DNA of 64,000 nt, from NCBI RefSeq assembly GCF_002932875.1, contig NZ_PSWS01000001.1, positions 1 to 64,000 of the forward strand, read 5' to 3'. The stretch comes from Rathayibacter tritici (GTDB lineage: Bacteria > Actinomycetota > Actinomycetes > Actinomycetales > Microbacteriaceae). Every line of letters starts with the position of its first letter. The first letter of the stretch is position 1. A program made the position numbers and the translations under genes. The notes beneath the pieces were generated by a model that worked only from the letters and a program-made list of their open reading frames with translations, did no database searches and was not told where the DNA came from. This document shows, one piece after another, positions 1 to 8,443 of this stretch.

Positions 1-112
1 CCTCCCGCCCGCCCGCTCAGCCGCCGCGTCTCGATACACCGCGTCCCGCGCCTACTCGACCACCGGAGGAACCCCTCCCCTCTCTTGGCGGCCGCGACAG
101 GCGCCACCACAC

Positions 113-155
113 AACGAAGGCCCGGGCCCTGCGCAGCAGAACCCGAGCCTTCGTT
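113..155 (-). terminator. Terminator of the first sugar-importer operon
   Basis: Arms AACGAAGGCCCGGG (113-126) and CCCGAGCCTTCGTT (142-155) pair with one mismatch around a 15-nt loop. It lies 128 nt beyond the stop of the last permease gene, which is transcribed toward it. No long T-run follows. Confidence 0.7.
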
Positions 156-183
156 CGTGCACCCCACCCCTCCATGCACTACC

Positions 184-284
184 GACGGCCCGCGGGGGCG
201 ACGTGGGCAAGGCGGAGGAGGAGAGCTGTAGCGGAGCTACCGCCGACGACGACAACGCCGCCCACGGCACCCCCGCGGGCCGTC
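184..284. repeat. 101-bp long imperfect palindrome overlapping a permease stop codon
   Basis: GACGGCCCGCGGGGG (184-198) is the exact reverse complement of 270-284. Pairing continues inward with GTGGGC (203-208) against GCCCAC (260-265), and a small inner hairpin is present around 228-240. The right arm ends on the stop codon of the permease (283-285). It would fold into a long hairpin at the 3' end of the importer mRNA. It could stabilise that end or be a relic of a small palindromic element. Confidence 0.6.
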
Positions 285-1266
285 AGCCCTTGGTGGCGCC
301 GGCGAGGAGGCCGCGGACAAAGAACCTCTGGAGAGAGAAGAACACGATGAGCGGCACGATGATCGAGATGAACGCCCCGGCGGTCAGCAATTCCCACGAC
401 TGGCCGTAGGAGCCGGTGAGATCTTGCAGCGCCTTCGTAATGGGCAATCCCTGTCCGGAGGTGAAGACAGTCGCGACCAGCAGGTCGTTCCAGACCCAGA
501 GGAACTGGAAGATTCCGAAGGAGGCGATCGCGGGAACGGCGAGCGGCAGCACGATGCGGAAGAAGATTTGCCCGTGGCCGGCGCCGTCCACGCGGGCCGC
601 TTCGATCACTTCGCCCGGGATCTCGGAAATAAAGTTGTGGAGCATGAAGATCGCGAGCGGGAGGGCGAAGATCGTGTGCGCAATCCACACTTTGGCGTAG
701 GAGCCGTCCAACCCGTTCACTCCGAGACCGGGGAGGATATAGAGCCCGCCGATGCGCAGGCCGTCCGAGAACAGTTGGAGCAGCGGCACGAGTGCCATTT
801 GAATCGGCACGATCTGGAGCGAGAAGACGAGCACGAAGAGCGTGTTGCGGCCCTTGAAGTCGATCCAGGCGAACGCGTAGGCCGCGAGGCTCGCGATCGT
901 GATCGGGATCAGAGCCGCGGGCAGCGTGATGACGAGCGAGTTCACGAACGCCTTGCCCAGCGTCAGGCTGTCGCCCGAGTTGAGGGCATTCGCGTAGTTG
1001 TCGAGCGTGAAGCCGGGGTTGGCGAAGATCGTCCACCAGCCGGTCGTCTTGATGTCGTTCGCGGGGCGGAACGACGAGATGAACAGGCCGAGGGTCGGGA
1101 CAGTCCAGATGACGGCGATGATCAGCGCGGCGAGCGTGGCTCCGCGGGATGTGGTCGCCTTCTTGACCTTGCCGCTGGCCGCCTCGATCCTCGATTCGCC
1201 GCGGGCGAGCGCGCGTTCGGTGGTGCGGTCGACCGGGACTTGAATCGGAGTGGGCGTGACGCTCAT
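283..1266 (-). CDS. Sugar ABC transporter permease, MalG/AglG type
   Basis: A 327-residue inner-membrane permease subunit of a carbohydrate importer. About six membrane segments follow a charged cytoplasmic N-terminus of some 45 residues. The EAA loop that docks to the ATPase is visible as EAARVDGAG near residues 222-230. It overlaps the upstream permease gene by 4 bp (ATGA), so the two are translationally coupled. Sequence style resembles alpha-glucoside AglG proteins, but the substrate is inference. No ATPase gene accompanies the operon, as is usual where a shared MsiK-type ATPase serves several importers. Confidence 0.9.
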   Translation of the reverse strand: MSVTPTPIQVPVDRTTERALARGESRIEAASGKVKKATTSRGATLAALIIAVIWTVPTLGLFISSFRPANDIKTTGWWTIFANPGFTLDNYANALNSGDSLTLGKAFVNSLVITLPAALIPITIASLAAYAFAWIDFKGRNTLFVLVFSLQIVPIQMALVPLLQLFSDGLRIGGLYILPGLGVNGLDGSYAKVWIAHTIFALPLAIFMLHNFISEIPGEVIEAARVDGAGHGQIFFRIVLPLAVPAIASFGIFQFLWVWNDLLVATVFTSGQGLPITKALQDLTGSYGQSWELLTAGAFISIIVPLIVFFSLQRFFVRGLLAGATKG

Positions 1267-2417
1267 CGGATCTCCCTCTGCTTAGCGAGCTGGCGGGCGT
1301 TGTAGACGACGATCGGGAGCACCAGCAGGAACAGGATGACGGCGAGGGCCGCGCTGTAGCCGCTGCGGGCGCCGAGCTGGAACTGTCGGACCATCTCGAA
1401 GGCGAGGACCGTGGTGTCGGAGCGGCCGCCGGTCATCGCCGAGACGATGTCGAAGACCTTCAGCGACGCGATCGAGATCGTCGTGAGAACGACCACGATC
1501 GACGAGCGGATGCCCGGAACGGTGACGTTCCAGAAGGACTGCCAGGCGCTGGTGCCGTCGAGTGAGGCTGCTTCGAGCTGCTCGGACGGAACGCCCTTGA
1601 TCGCGGCGGAGAGCACGGTCATCGCGAAGCCGGCCTGGGTCCAGATCAGCACGATGACGAGGAACAGCGTGTTCCACGGCTCGAGTCCCAGCCAGTCGAC
1701 CGGCGGGGCACCGAAGGCGGTGAGGATGCCGTTGAGCACACCGATCTGCTCGCCCTGGCGCACGTCGTAGAAGAACTTGAAGATGATCGATGCGCCGACG
1801 AACGAGATCGCCATCGGCATGAAAACCAGCAGCTTGAAGAACTTCTCGCCGCGGCTCTTGTCGATGAAGACGGCGTAGGCGAGGCCGATAGCGGTCGCCG
1901 TGATCGGGGCCAGGAGCACCCAGACCACCGTGTTGAGGAAGGCGGTGAGGCCATCGGGGCTGGTGAAGACCCAGATGAAGTTATCGATGCCGGCGAATCC
2001 GGACCCGTCATTCTTCATGAAGGCGTTCATCGCGGTGGTGATCGTCGGGTAGATCAGGCCGATCAGGATGAAGAAGGCGGCCGGCGCCATGAAGGCGATG
2101 AGTTGCAGTCCGTAGCCCGCGCCTTTGCGGGACCGGAAATCGAGGAGGAACAGCGCACCGCCGACGACGGCTGCGACGACCGCGACCCAGAGGACGGAGT
2201 TATACAGGCCGAAGACCAGCAGGAGCACCACCGGCAGGAGCACGGTGACCGCGAGCCGGAGGATCGTGTAGCCGGTGCCGCGACGGGGCGCGATCTCGAC
2301 GAAGAAGAGGATCAACGCCACCACAGCCGCGAAGGCCAGGAGGATGAGCGGGATCTGCGCCAGCGGCGGGAGCCCCGCCAGCCATTGGAAGAACCCCGAG
2401 ACAGTGATGGGGGACAT
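1263..2417 (-). CDS. Sugar ABC transporter permease, MalF/AglF type with extra N-terminal helices
   Basis: A 384-residue permease partner of the MalG-type protein. Three additional hydrophobic segments (about residues 20-95) precede the conserved core of six helices, and the EAA loop is EAASLDGTS near 282-290. The ATG at 2417 was chosen because AAAGGG stands just upstream. An in-frame codon at 2498 would add 27 proline/arginine-rich residues with no ribosome site. It ends in a 4-bp overlap with the next permease. Substrate is probably an alpha-glucoside, by family resemblance only. Confidence 0.9.
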   Translation of the reverse strand: MSPITVSGFFQWLAGLPPLAQIPLILLAFAAVVALILFFVEIAPRRGTGYTILRLAVTVLLPVVLLLVFGLYNSVLWVAVVAAVVGGALFLLDFRSRKGAGYGLQLIAFMAPAAFFILIGLIYPTITTAMNAFMKNDGSGFAGIDNFIWVFTSPDGLTAFLNTVVWVLLAPITATAIGLAYAVFIDKSRGEKFFKLLVFMPMAISFVGASIIFKFFYDVRQGEQIGVLNGILTAFGAPPVDWLGLEPWNTLFLVIVLIWTQAGFAMTVLSAAIKGVPSEQLEAASLDGTSAWQSFWNVTVPGIRSSIVVVLTTISIASLKVFDIVSAMTGGRSDTTVLAFEMVRQFQLGARSGYSAALAVILFLLVLPIVVYNARQLAKQREIR

Positions 2418-2538
2418 GGACGCCCTTTCGAGTGCGACTCTGGACTCAGGAGGAACCCGGTCCCCGGGATCCGTGGATCTCGGGGACCGGGCCGTCACAG
2501 CAGAACCGCCACCCGGGAGCGGCGGCTCTGCTCCGCTG

Positions 2539-3882
2539 CTAGGAGGTGTAGCCGGCCTGGATCTCCTCGAGCGCCTGGTCGGTGCTCGTGCCGTCGATCC
2601 AGTCGACGATTCCCTTGAAGAAGCTGTCCGAGCCGACGGCCTTCGGCATGAGGTCGGACGCGTCGAAGCGGAACGTGGTGTCCGGGTTCTGCAGGATCGC
2701 GATGGAGTCCTTCAGGACGTCGCTGCCCGCGTTGGCCGGGTCGAGACCCTTGTTCGCGGAGATGACGCCGCCGAGCTTGACACGGCTGTTGGCCCAGTCG
2801 GCGCTCGAGAGGTACTCCTGCACCTTGGCGGTGTCGGCGTCGTTCGAGAAGGCGGCCACCATCTCGCCGCCGCCGGTGACAGCCTGGGCGTCGTCGGCGT
2901 TGACCGGCGGGGTGAGGAAGGCCCACACGTCGCCGTCCTCGGCCACCTTGGCGCCCGCGGAGGTGAGGAAGCCCTCGAAGAACGAGGCCTGGTGGGTCAG
3001 CGCACAGGTGCCGTTGGCCATGTTCTGCGCGACGTCGCCGAATGCGGTGGAGTTGATCGACTTCACGTCGCCGTAGCCGGCATTGACGAGAGTCGGGTCG
3101 AGGAGGATCGAGCCGACGGAGTCGAACGCAGACTTGATCGCGGGGTCGGTGAACTGTGTGTCACCGGCGACCCAGGAGTCGTACGTGTCCGGGCCGGCCT
3201 CGCGGAGGACGGCGTCCTCGATCCAGTCGGTTCCGGGCCAGCCCGAGGCCTCACCGGAGTTGAAGCCTGCGCACCAGGAGGGGCCGCCGGTCTTCTCGGC
3301 GATCGTCTTGCCGAGCGCCTGCATCTCGGCCCAGGTCGTGGGGACGGAGACGCCCCACTCCTTGAACTTGGCCGGCGAATACCAGATGTAGCCCTTGACC
3401 GATGCCATCAGCGGAGCACCGTACTGGGTACCGTCGACCTGCCCGTACTTCTGCCAGTCCTCGGACCAGTTCTCTTTAACATTGGCGAGCGCGCCCTCGG
3501 GGAGCTTCTGCACCTTGCCCGAGGCGACGGTGTCGGCGAGCAGGCCCGGCTGGGGGAAGATCGCGAGATCGGGGGTGTCGCCACCCTGGACCTTGATGCC
3601 GATCTGCTTCTCGAACTCCTTGTCGCCCGTGTACTTGATCTCGATGTTGTTCTCCTTCTCCCAGTCCGCCCAGGACTGCTCGAGAAGGGTGGCCTCGTCG
3701 CCGTTGATGGTGCCGTAGACATTGACGACGCCGTCGGCGGTGCCGACCGTGCCGGCCGAGCTGCCGCCGCCGGCGTTCGGGTCGTTGGGGTCACTGCTGC
3801 TGGAGCAGCCCGCGAGTGCGATGCCGGCCGCTGCCAGAACGGCGACCGGGACGGTGATACGGCGGTGCAGGGATGACCGCAT
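2539..3882 (-). CDS. Sugar-binding lipoprotein of ABC importer
   Basis: A 447-residue extracellular solute-binding protein and the first gene of the operon. It has a signal peptide with lipobox LAGC near residues 22-25 and a Ser/Asp/Gly-rich linker. The body matches the large carbohydrate-binding family (AglE-like), including the WADWEKENNI stretch near the N-terminus. A strong ribosome site AGGAGGAAGT precedes the ATG. It captures sugar outside the membrane for the two downstream permeases. A 371-bp intergenic region holding two operator-like palindromes separates it from the divergent LacI gene. Confidence 0.9.
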   Translation of the reverse strand: MRSSLHRRITVPVAVLAAAGIALAGCSSSSDPNDPNAGGGSSAGTVGTADGVVNVYGTINGDEATLLEQSWADWEKENNIEIKYTGDKEFEKQIGIKVQGGDTPDLAIFPQPGLLADTVASGKVQKLPEGALANVKENWSEDWQKYGQVDGTQYGAPLMASVKGYIWYSPAKFKEWGVSVPTTWAEMQALGKTIAEKTGGPSWCAGFNSGEASGWPGTDWIEDAVLREAGPDTYDSWVAGDTQFTDPAIKSAFDSVGSILLDPTLVNAGYGDVKSINSTAFGDVAQNMANGTCALTHQASFFEGFLTSAGAKVAEDGDVWAFLTPPVNADDAQAVTGGGEMVAAFSNDADTAKVQEYLSSADWANSRVKLGGVISANKGLDPANAGSDVLKDSIAILQNPDTTFRFDASDLMPKAVGSDSFFKGIVDWIDGTSTDQALEEIQAGYTS

Positions 3883-4053
3883 ACTTCCTCCTCATTGAGT
3901 GGTGGACCAGCCGAGGGGGCCGCTCCCCGCCGACGGGATCGGGGGGCTGTGGCGGCTCGAAGCGTGTGCCGCGTCGACTCGGGTACTGGTGATGGCGACG
4001 CCCGGAGGAACTCCGCGCGAATCACCGGTTTCGTGGGGGTGGTCTCCCACGGA

Positions 4054-4067
4054 GGGAAACCTTTCCA
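4054..4067. promoter_or_regulatory. Candidate LacI-family operator upstream of importer operon
   Basis: GGGAAACCTTTCCA matches the site at 4209-4222 in 11 of 14 positions, including both GGAA/TTCC half-sites. It lies about 170 bp upstream of the binding-protein start, in the divergent region. I infer that the neighbouring LacI protein binds it to repress the importer. Confidence 0.5.
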
Positions 4068-4198
4068 CACAATCGATGAAAGCACAACATCGGTGATAGA
4101 GCGCTCTCTGAGATAACGATTCGACGTCAGAACGGCGATCCCGGCATCCCGCGGAGCTGGACACCCCTCTCGGCGCGACGCTCAGCCCGCGCTCGGGG

Positions 4199-4204
4199 TA
4201 TAAC
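4199..4204 (+). promoter_or_regulatory. -10 element of the lacI-type gene
   Basis: TATAAC lies just ahead of the operator palindrome at 4208-4223, so bound repressor would cover the transcription start. No convincing -35 hexamer is visible. Confidence 0.5.
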
Positions 4205-4207
4205 TTC

Positions 4208-4223
4208 CTGGAACCGTTTCCAG
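4208..4223. promoter_or_regulatory. LacI-family operator, probable autoregulatory site
   Basis: CTGGAACCGTTTCCAG is a near-perfect palindrome with the central CG typical of LacI-family sites. It sits between a -10 box and the ribosome site of the LacI gene at 4254, which suggests autorepression. Confidence 0.65.
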
Positions 4224-4253
4224 CACCGACGCCGGACGGTCGGGAGGAACGTC

Positions 4254-5294
4254 GTGCCAGGCATCGAAGAGGTGGCCGAGCTCGCAGGAGTATCGAAAGC
4301 GACGGTCTCGCGCGCGCTCAGCGGCCGCGGCTACGTCTCGGCCGGGACGAAGCAGCGCGTCGAGCGGGCCGCCACAAGCCTGGGCTACGTCGTCTCGGCC
4401 AATGCCTCGAGCCTGGTGACAGGCCGGAGCAACAACATCGCCGTGATCATCCCGATCATCAACCAATGGTTCTTCGCTGGGATCATCGAGGGGATCGAAC
4501 GCGCGCTACTCGCCGCAGGCTACGACCTCCTGCTCTACAACATTGATAAACACCTCGACGCCCGCCGGAGCGTGTTCGAGTACTACCTCGTCCGCAAGCG
4601 TGTCGACGCGATCGTCGCTGTCACCCTCGAGATTTCGCCGCACGAGACGGAGGCGCTGCTCGCCCTGGGCAAGCCCATCGTCGGCATCGGCGGCGAACTT
4701 CCCGGCATCCCCACCTTCAGCATCGACGACATCGCCGCGTCTCGGCTCGCGACGGAGCACCTGCTCTCGCTCGGCCACGAGCGGGTCGTCCACATCGGCG
4801 GGCTCGCGGAGGAGGAGACGGACTTCCACGTGCACACCCAGCGCCGCGACGGCTTCCGCCGAGCGCTGGCCGCCGCCGGACTCGAGCCGGGCGCGCAGGA
4901 CGTGGTGCACACCACCTTCGACATCCCGGGCGGACACCGCGCGGGTCGTCAGGTCCTGGGCGATCCGCGGACCCGGCCGACCGCCATCTTCGCCGCCTCC
5001 GACGAGATAGCGATCGGGATCGTCCTCGCGGCGCGCGAGCTCGGGCTCTCGGTGCCCGAGGACGTGTCGGTCATCGGGATCGACGACCACCCCCTCGCCG
5101 AGCTCTTCGGGCTCAGCTCGATCCGCCAGGACCCGCGCCAGCAGGGCGAGCTCGCGGTCGCCCTCGTGCTCGACGCGCTGGCTGCCCTCGGCCGCGGCGA
5201 GGCTCCTCCCCCGGCTCGGCACACGCTCATCCCCGCCTCGCTGGTGGTCCGAACGAGCACGTCGGCGCCGCGGGGAGCGAGAATCGGAGCATGA
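4254..5294 (+). CDS. LacI-family transcriptional repressor
   Basis: A 346-residue DNA-binding repressor. The N-terminal helix-turn-helix reads IEEVAELAGVSKATVSRALSG, kept here as positions 3-23, followed by a hinge helix and a periplasmic-binding-protein-like effector domain. The GTG start is supported by GGGAGGAAC upstream. It is divergent from the sugar importer and very likely controls both that operon and itself through the two similar palindromes between them. Its inducer is unknown, probably the imported sugar. It overlaps the next gene by 4 bp. Confidence 0.93.
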   Translation: MPGIEEVAELAGVSKATVSRALSGRGYVSAGTKQRVERAATSLGYVVSANASSLVTGRSNNIAVIIPIINQWFFAGIIEGIERALLAAGYDLLLYNIDKHLDARRSVFEYYLVRKRVDAIVAVTLEISPHETEALLALGKPIVGIGGELPGIPTFSIDDIAASRLATEHLLSLGHERVVHIGGLAEEETDFHVHTQRRDGFRRALAAAGLEPGAQDVVHTTFDIPGGHRAGRQVLGDPRTRPTAIFAASDEIAIGIVLAARELGLSVPEDVSVIGIDDHPLAELFGLSSIRQDPRQQGELAVALVLDALAALGRGEAPPPARHTLIPASLVVRTSTSAPRGARIGA

Positions 5295-5599
5295 GCGACA
5301 CCGACTCCGGCTCCCCCCACGTCCGCGACGACCCCGAGCAGTCCCGCTTCGTGATCGAGGTCGACGGCACTCCGGCCGGCTTCGCCGCCTACACCCGGCG
5401 GGGCGACGAGGTAGTGCTGACCCACACCGTCGTCGACGACGCCTGGGAGGGCCAGGGGCTGGGCAGCATCCTCGCGCGCGCGGCGGTCACCGCGATCACG
5501 GTGGCGGGCGACACAGTCGTCCCGCGCTGCCCCTTCATCGCAGCGTGGCTGAGCAAGCACCCCGACGTCGACGTGCGGGTTCGCTGGCCCGAGGTCTGA
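5291..5599 (+). CDS. Small GNAT-like N-acetyltransferase (YjdJ type)
   Basis: A 102-residue protein of the short GNAT subgroup. The acetyl-CoA loop region appears as DDAWEGQGLGSIL (about residues 50-62), and the C-terminal CPF-x-x-W-x-x-KHP pattern is typical of the family. It starts inside the stop of the LacI gene (ATGA overlap), so it is probably co-translated. The acceptor substrate is unknown. It faces the VOC gene, whose 3' end lies 2 bp away. Confidence 0.85.
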   Translation: MSDTDSGSPHVRDDPEQSRFVIEVDGTPAGFAAYTRRGDEVVLTHTVVDDAWEGQGLGSILARAAVTAITVAGDTVVPRCPFIAAWLSKHPDVDVRVRWPEV

Positions 5600-5601
5600 C
5601 C

Positions 5602-5985
5602 TCACGCGGGCGGCGTCCTGCTCCCGATCTCCTGGAGTGCCCAGGTGTTGCCGTCCGGGTCGGCGAAGTACGCGTACCTCACACCGCCGAGATCCTGGAT
5701 CTCGCTGACCTCGAGCGAGCGGCCGGCCAGCTCCGCGCGGACGACAGCGATGTCGTCGACGACCAGGTGCAGCGAGCGCACGAGGCCCTCCTCGGGCCCG
5801 GGCCCCATCCCGCTGCCGACCATGATCGAGCAGGCCGAGCCGGGAGGGGTGAGCTGCACGACGCGCATCGCCTTGGAGGGCCGCACGTCGTGGTCGAGGT
5901 GGAAGCCGAGGACCTCCGTATAGAAGGCCACCGCGCGGTCGACGTCGTTGACGGGAAGGGGGACGAGCTCGAGTCGCATCTGCAC
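5602..5985 (-). CDS. VOC-family (glyoxalase/dioxygenase-fold) protein
   Basis: A 127-residue single vicinal-oxygen-chelate domain made of two beta-alpha-beta-beta-beta modules: DVDRAVAFYTEVLGF near the N-terminus and YFADPDGNTWALQEI near the C-terminus. Such proteins bind a metal and act in isomerisation, detoxification or resistance, but nothing here fixes the substrate. The GTG at 5985 is preceded by CAGACT six nt upstream, fitting a leaderless start. The ATG at 5979 is an alternative. Confidence 0.85.
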   Translation of the reverse strand: MQMRLELVPLPVNDVDRAVAFYTEVLGFHLDHDVRPSKAMRVVQLTPPGSACSIMVGSGMGPGPEEGLVRSLHLVVDDIAVVRAELAGRSLEVSEIQDLGGVRYAYFADPDGNTWALQEIGSRTPPA

Positions 5986-6026
5986 CCGGCCAGTCTGGCG
6001 CGCGGAGGACTGGGGCGGGAGGGGCG

Positions 6027-6512
6027 TCAGTCGCGGGGACCGACGACGAGTCGATCGTGCATGATCTCTACGGCTCGCTCGAGGACGCGGCGGTCTTCCG
6101 GGGTGAGATCGGAGAAGATTGGCGTGAGCGCGTCGCCGAGGTCGGTGCGCCAGGCAGTCAGCGCATCGGCTCCGGTGGGAGCGAGGCGGATCTGCCACGC
6201 GCGCGCGTCGACAGGATCCGCGATCCGATCGAGCCAGCCGGTCTCGACGAGGTTCTTCACGATCTTGGTCATCGTGGGCTGCGAGACGCGGCTCTGCGAG
6301 GCCAACTCGCCCAGACGCATCGGACCCATCGAGAGCAGCACCGACAGCGTGCGCCACACAGCCTGCGACTCCTGGTTGCCGGTCGCCTGAGCGGCTAGGC
6401 GGGTGATCCGGTGCGTCACCGAGACGAAGTCGCTCAGCAGTTCGCTGAGCGAGACCTCGCTGGGCGGGACGTCGCGGGCGGGGAGCCCGGCGAGCAGATC
6501 GGGAGCAGTCAC
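6027..6512 (-). CDS. MarR-family transcriptional regulator
   Basis: A 161-residue winged-helix regulator. The recognition region is LGELASQSRVSQPTMTKIVKN, followed by the wing ADPVDARAWQIRLAPTG. It probably acts as a dimeric repressor answering a small molecule. The GTG start has TAGGAT six nt upstream, so the mRNA is probably leaderless. It lies between the VOC gene, 41 bp downstream on the same strand, and rplL. Its target may be itself and the VOC gene. Confidence 0.88.
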   Translation of the reverse strand: MTAPDLLAGLPARDVPPSEVSLSELLSDFVSVTHRITRLAAQATGNQESQAVWRTLSVLLSMGPMRLGELASQSRVSQPTMTKIVKNLVETGWLDRIADPVDARAWQIRLAPTGADALTAWRTDLGDALTPIFSDLTPEDRRVLERAVEIMHDRLVVGPRD

Positions 6513-6518
6513 TCTTCA

Positions 6519-6524
6519 ATCCTA
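6519..6524 (-). promoter_or_regulatory. -10 box of leaderless MarR gene
   Basis: TAGGAT on the minus strand ends six nt before the GTG start, the spacing expected if transcription begins at the start codon. Confidence 0.5.
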
Positions 6525-6553
6525 AAGGCGCGGGGGATTCGACGACCGGGAAT

Positions 6554-6594
6554 GGCGCAAGGCGCCGCCTCCGATAGAGACGGCGCCCTGCGCC
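6554..6594 (-). terminator. Terminator after rplL
   Basis: GGCGCAAGGCGCCG (6554-6567) and CGGCGCCCTGCGCC (6581-6594) pair with one mismatch around a 13-nt loop, 69 nt past the rplL stop. Confidence 0.7.
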
Positions 6595-6662
6595 TGCAGG
6601 CGGACCTGCGTCACCCTGGCGGGCGGCCGACCGGAGCCGGTACCCGCGACGGGAGAAGGAAC

Positions 6663-7046
6663 TTACTTGACGGTGACGGTCGCGCCGGCGGCCTCGAGCT
6701 GAGCCTTGGCCTTCTCGGCGGCCTCCTTGTTGACGGCCTCGAGGACAGCCTTGGGGGCGCCGTCGACGAGCGCCTTCGCCTCACCGAGGCCGAGGCTGGT
6801 GAGGGCGCGCACCTCCTTGATGACCTGGATCTTCTTCTCGCCGGCGCCCTCGAGCACGACGTCGAACTCGGTCTGCTCCTCAACCTCTTCGGCGGGGGCG
6901 GCCGGTCCGGCTGCACCGGCCACGGCGACGGGCGCCGCTGCGGTGACCTCGAAGACCTCTTCGAACTTCTTGACGAACTCCGAGAGCTCGATGAGCGTGA
7001 GCTCCTTGAAGGCCTCGATGAGCTCGTCCTGCGTGAGCTTTGCCAT
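6663..7046 (-). CDS. rplL: Ribosomal protein L7/L12
   Basis: The 127-residue stalk protein of the 50S subunit, which recruits elongation and release factors. The N-terminal dimerisation domain starts [13 protein letters not shown]. An Ala/Val-rich hinge spans about residues 36-52, and the C-terminal domain carries the conserved [20 protein letters not shown]. It follows rplJ with a 65-bp gap that includes a purine-rich ribosome site. Length and order are standard. Confidence 0.98.
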   Translation of the reverse strand: MAKLTQDELIEAFKELTLIELSEFVKKFEEVFEVTAAAPVAVAGAAGPAAPAEEVEEQTEFDVVLEGAGEKKIQVIKEVRALTSLGLGEAKALVDGAPKAVLEAVNKEAAEKAKAQLEAAGATVTVK

Positions 7047-7111
7047 GATTTTTCTCCTTGTTTTTCTTTGTCTACGAACCGCGCGCGCACTGCTTCCCGA
7101 CAGGGAAGACG

Positions 7112-7627
7112 TCAGCTCGCGGACTCCTGCTTCTCGCGCAGCGCCTCGACCGTGCGAACGGCCTTCGAGAGCGGAGCGTTGAACAGATATGCGGCGCCGA
7201 ACAGCGAGGCCTTGAAGGCGCCGGCGAGCTTGCCGAGCAGAACTTCGCGGGACTCGAGGTCGGCGAGCTTGCCCACCTCTTCTGCGGTCAGCGGGTTACC
7301 GTCGAAGTAACCGCCCTTGACCACGAGAAGGGGGTTTGCCTTGGCGAAGGCACGCAGCGACTTCGCGACGGCGACAGGGTCGCCGTGCACGAACGCGATG
7401 GCCGAGGGGCCAGCGAGCTCGTCGTCGAAGGACGAGATACCGGCGTTGTTCGCCGCGATCTTGGTCAGCGTGTTCTTCACCACGGCGTAGGTTGCGTGCT
7501 CACTGATGTCCTTGCGCAGCGTCTTGAGCTGAGCAACAGTGAGACCGCGGTACTCGGTCAGCAGAACGGCCGTCGAGCTCTGGAACTTCTCCGTGAGTTC
7601 GGCAACCGAGGCTTCCTTGTTCGCCAT
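7112..7627 (-). CDS. rplJ: Ribosomal protein L10
   Basis: The 171-residue L10 protein that anchors L7/L12 dimers to 23S rRNA. The ATG at 7627 is chosen because it gives the family N-terminus [15 protein letters not shown] with CAGGAG just upstream. The C-terminal helix (about 150-171) binds L7/L12. It is transcribed with rplL behind a leader containing an intrinsic attenuator at 7675-7705. In many bacteria L10 or L10-L7/L12 binds this leader to control its own synthesis. Confidence 0.97.
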   Translation of the reverse strand: MANKEASVAELTEKFQSSTAVLLTEYRGLTVAQLKTLRKDISEHATYAVVKNTLTKIAANNAGISSFDDELAGPSAIAFVHGDPVAVAKSLRAFAKANPLLVVKGGYFDGNPLTAEEVGKLADLESREVLLGKLAGAFKASLFGAAYLFNAPLSKAVRTVEALREKQESAS

Positions 7628-7674
7628 GGCTACTCCTGTGAATTCTCGTGCCGGTAGCCCGAAGGCAGGCAAAG

Positions 7675-7705
7675 AAAAAAGCTCCGGCACAGGGGCACGG
7701 AGCTT
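7675..7705 (-). terminator. Attenuator hairpin in the rplJ leader
   Basis: On the minus strand AAGCTCCG and CGGAGCTT pair (7705-7698 with 7686-7679) and run directly into six T residues, a textbook intrinsic terminator. It lies between the promoter and rplJ with no upstream co-oriented gene, so it must act as an attenuator. This is the position of the known L10 leader regulation. Confidence 0.75.
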
Positions 7706-7844
7706 CGGGATCGCGGTGAGGCGGAACGGAACTCTTGCACCTGCGCGGGCCATTCGCTTCGCGAATCCTTCGTCCGGTGGCGATCCGCGAGGCCTGGGCC
7801 CTGCTCGTGCGCACACCGGAAACCGGCGGTCTTTGGCTCCGGGA

Positions 7845-7874
7845 AGAATACGACAGTGCGGCGCGCGGGCGCAA
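7845..7874 (-). promoter_or_regulatory. Promoter of rplJ-rplL
   Basis: On the minus strand TTGCGC (7869-7874) and TATTCT (7845-7850) are separated by 18 bp. The start would lie about 210 nt before rplJ, giving a leader long enough for the attenuator. Confidence 0.5.
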
Positions 7875-7911
7875 GTCGAGGCGGAGGCCGGTCGTCCGGG
7901 ATGCTGGAGGC

Positions 7912-8373
7912 ATGACCGGTCCGTCTCCCGATTCCGCCCGTACCGTCGACTCCGGGATCGCCTCGGTCGAGGGCGAGCTCAGCACCCTGTTCAACCGCGT
8001 GCGCGCGTCGATGCGCTCCTGCGCCGAGCGGCTCCACTCCGAGCTGACGCCGCTGGGCTACAAGACGCTGTCAGCGCTCGAGCGCCGCGGACCCGTGCAC
8101 TCGGGCGTGCTGGCTGAGCTACTCGAGATGGACAAATCCGCACTCAGCCGCCAGATCACGGCGCTGGACCGCCTGGGCCTGCTGGCGCGCACGCCGGACC
8201 CGCGGGACGGCCGCGCCACGATTCTGTCGGTGACGCCCGCGACCGCCGAGCGCCTGCGCGAGATCCGCAGCTCCAACCAGGCACTGATGCACGAGGAGCT
8301 GCGCAACTGGGACCTCTGCGAGGTCGAACTCTTCGCCTCCCTTCTGCACCGGATCAACGACCTCGACTTCTAA
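7912..8373 (+). CDS. MarR-family transcriptional regulator
   Basis: A 153-residue winged-helix regulator. The helix-turn-helix is [20 protein letters not shown] and the wing [22 protein letters not shown] site five nt ahead decides the ATG at 7912. It is divergent from rplJ and lies 70 bp upstream of the four-gene acyl-CoA dehydrogenase/PIG-L cluster on the same strand. It may therefore regulate that cluster, although direct evidence is lacking. Confidence 0.9.
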   Translation: MTGPSPDSARTVDSGIASVEGELSTLFNRVRASMRSCAERLHSELTPLGYKTLSALERRGPVHSGVLAELLEMDKSALSRQITALDRLGLLARTPDPRDGRATILSVTPATAERLREIRSSNQALMHEELRNWDLCEVELFASLLHRINDLDF

Positions 8374-8443
8374 CGCCTAGCATTCCCTCGGATCGGGGAC
8401 AATCGCCGGACGCAACCCGATCGACTGCGTAAATTCGAAGGCG

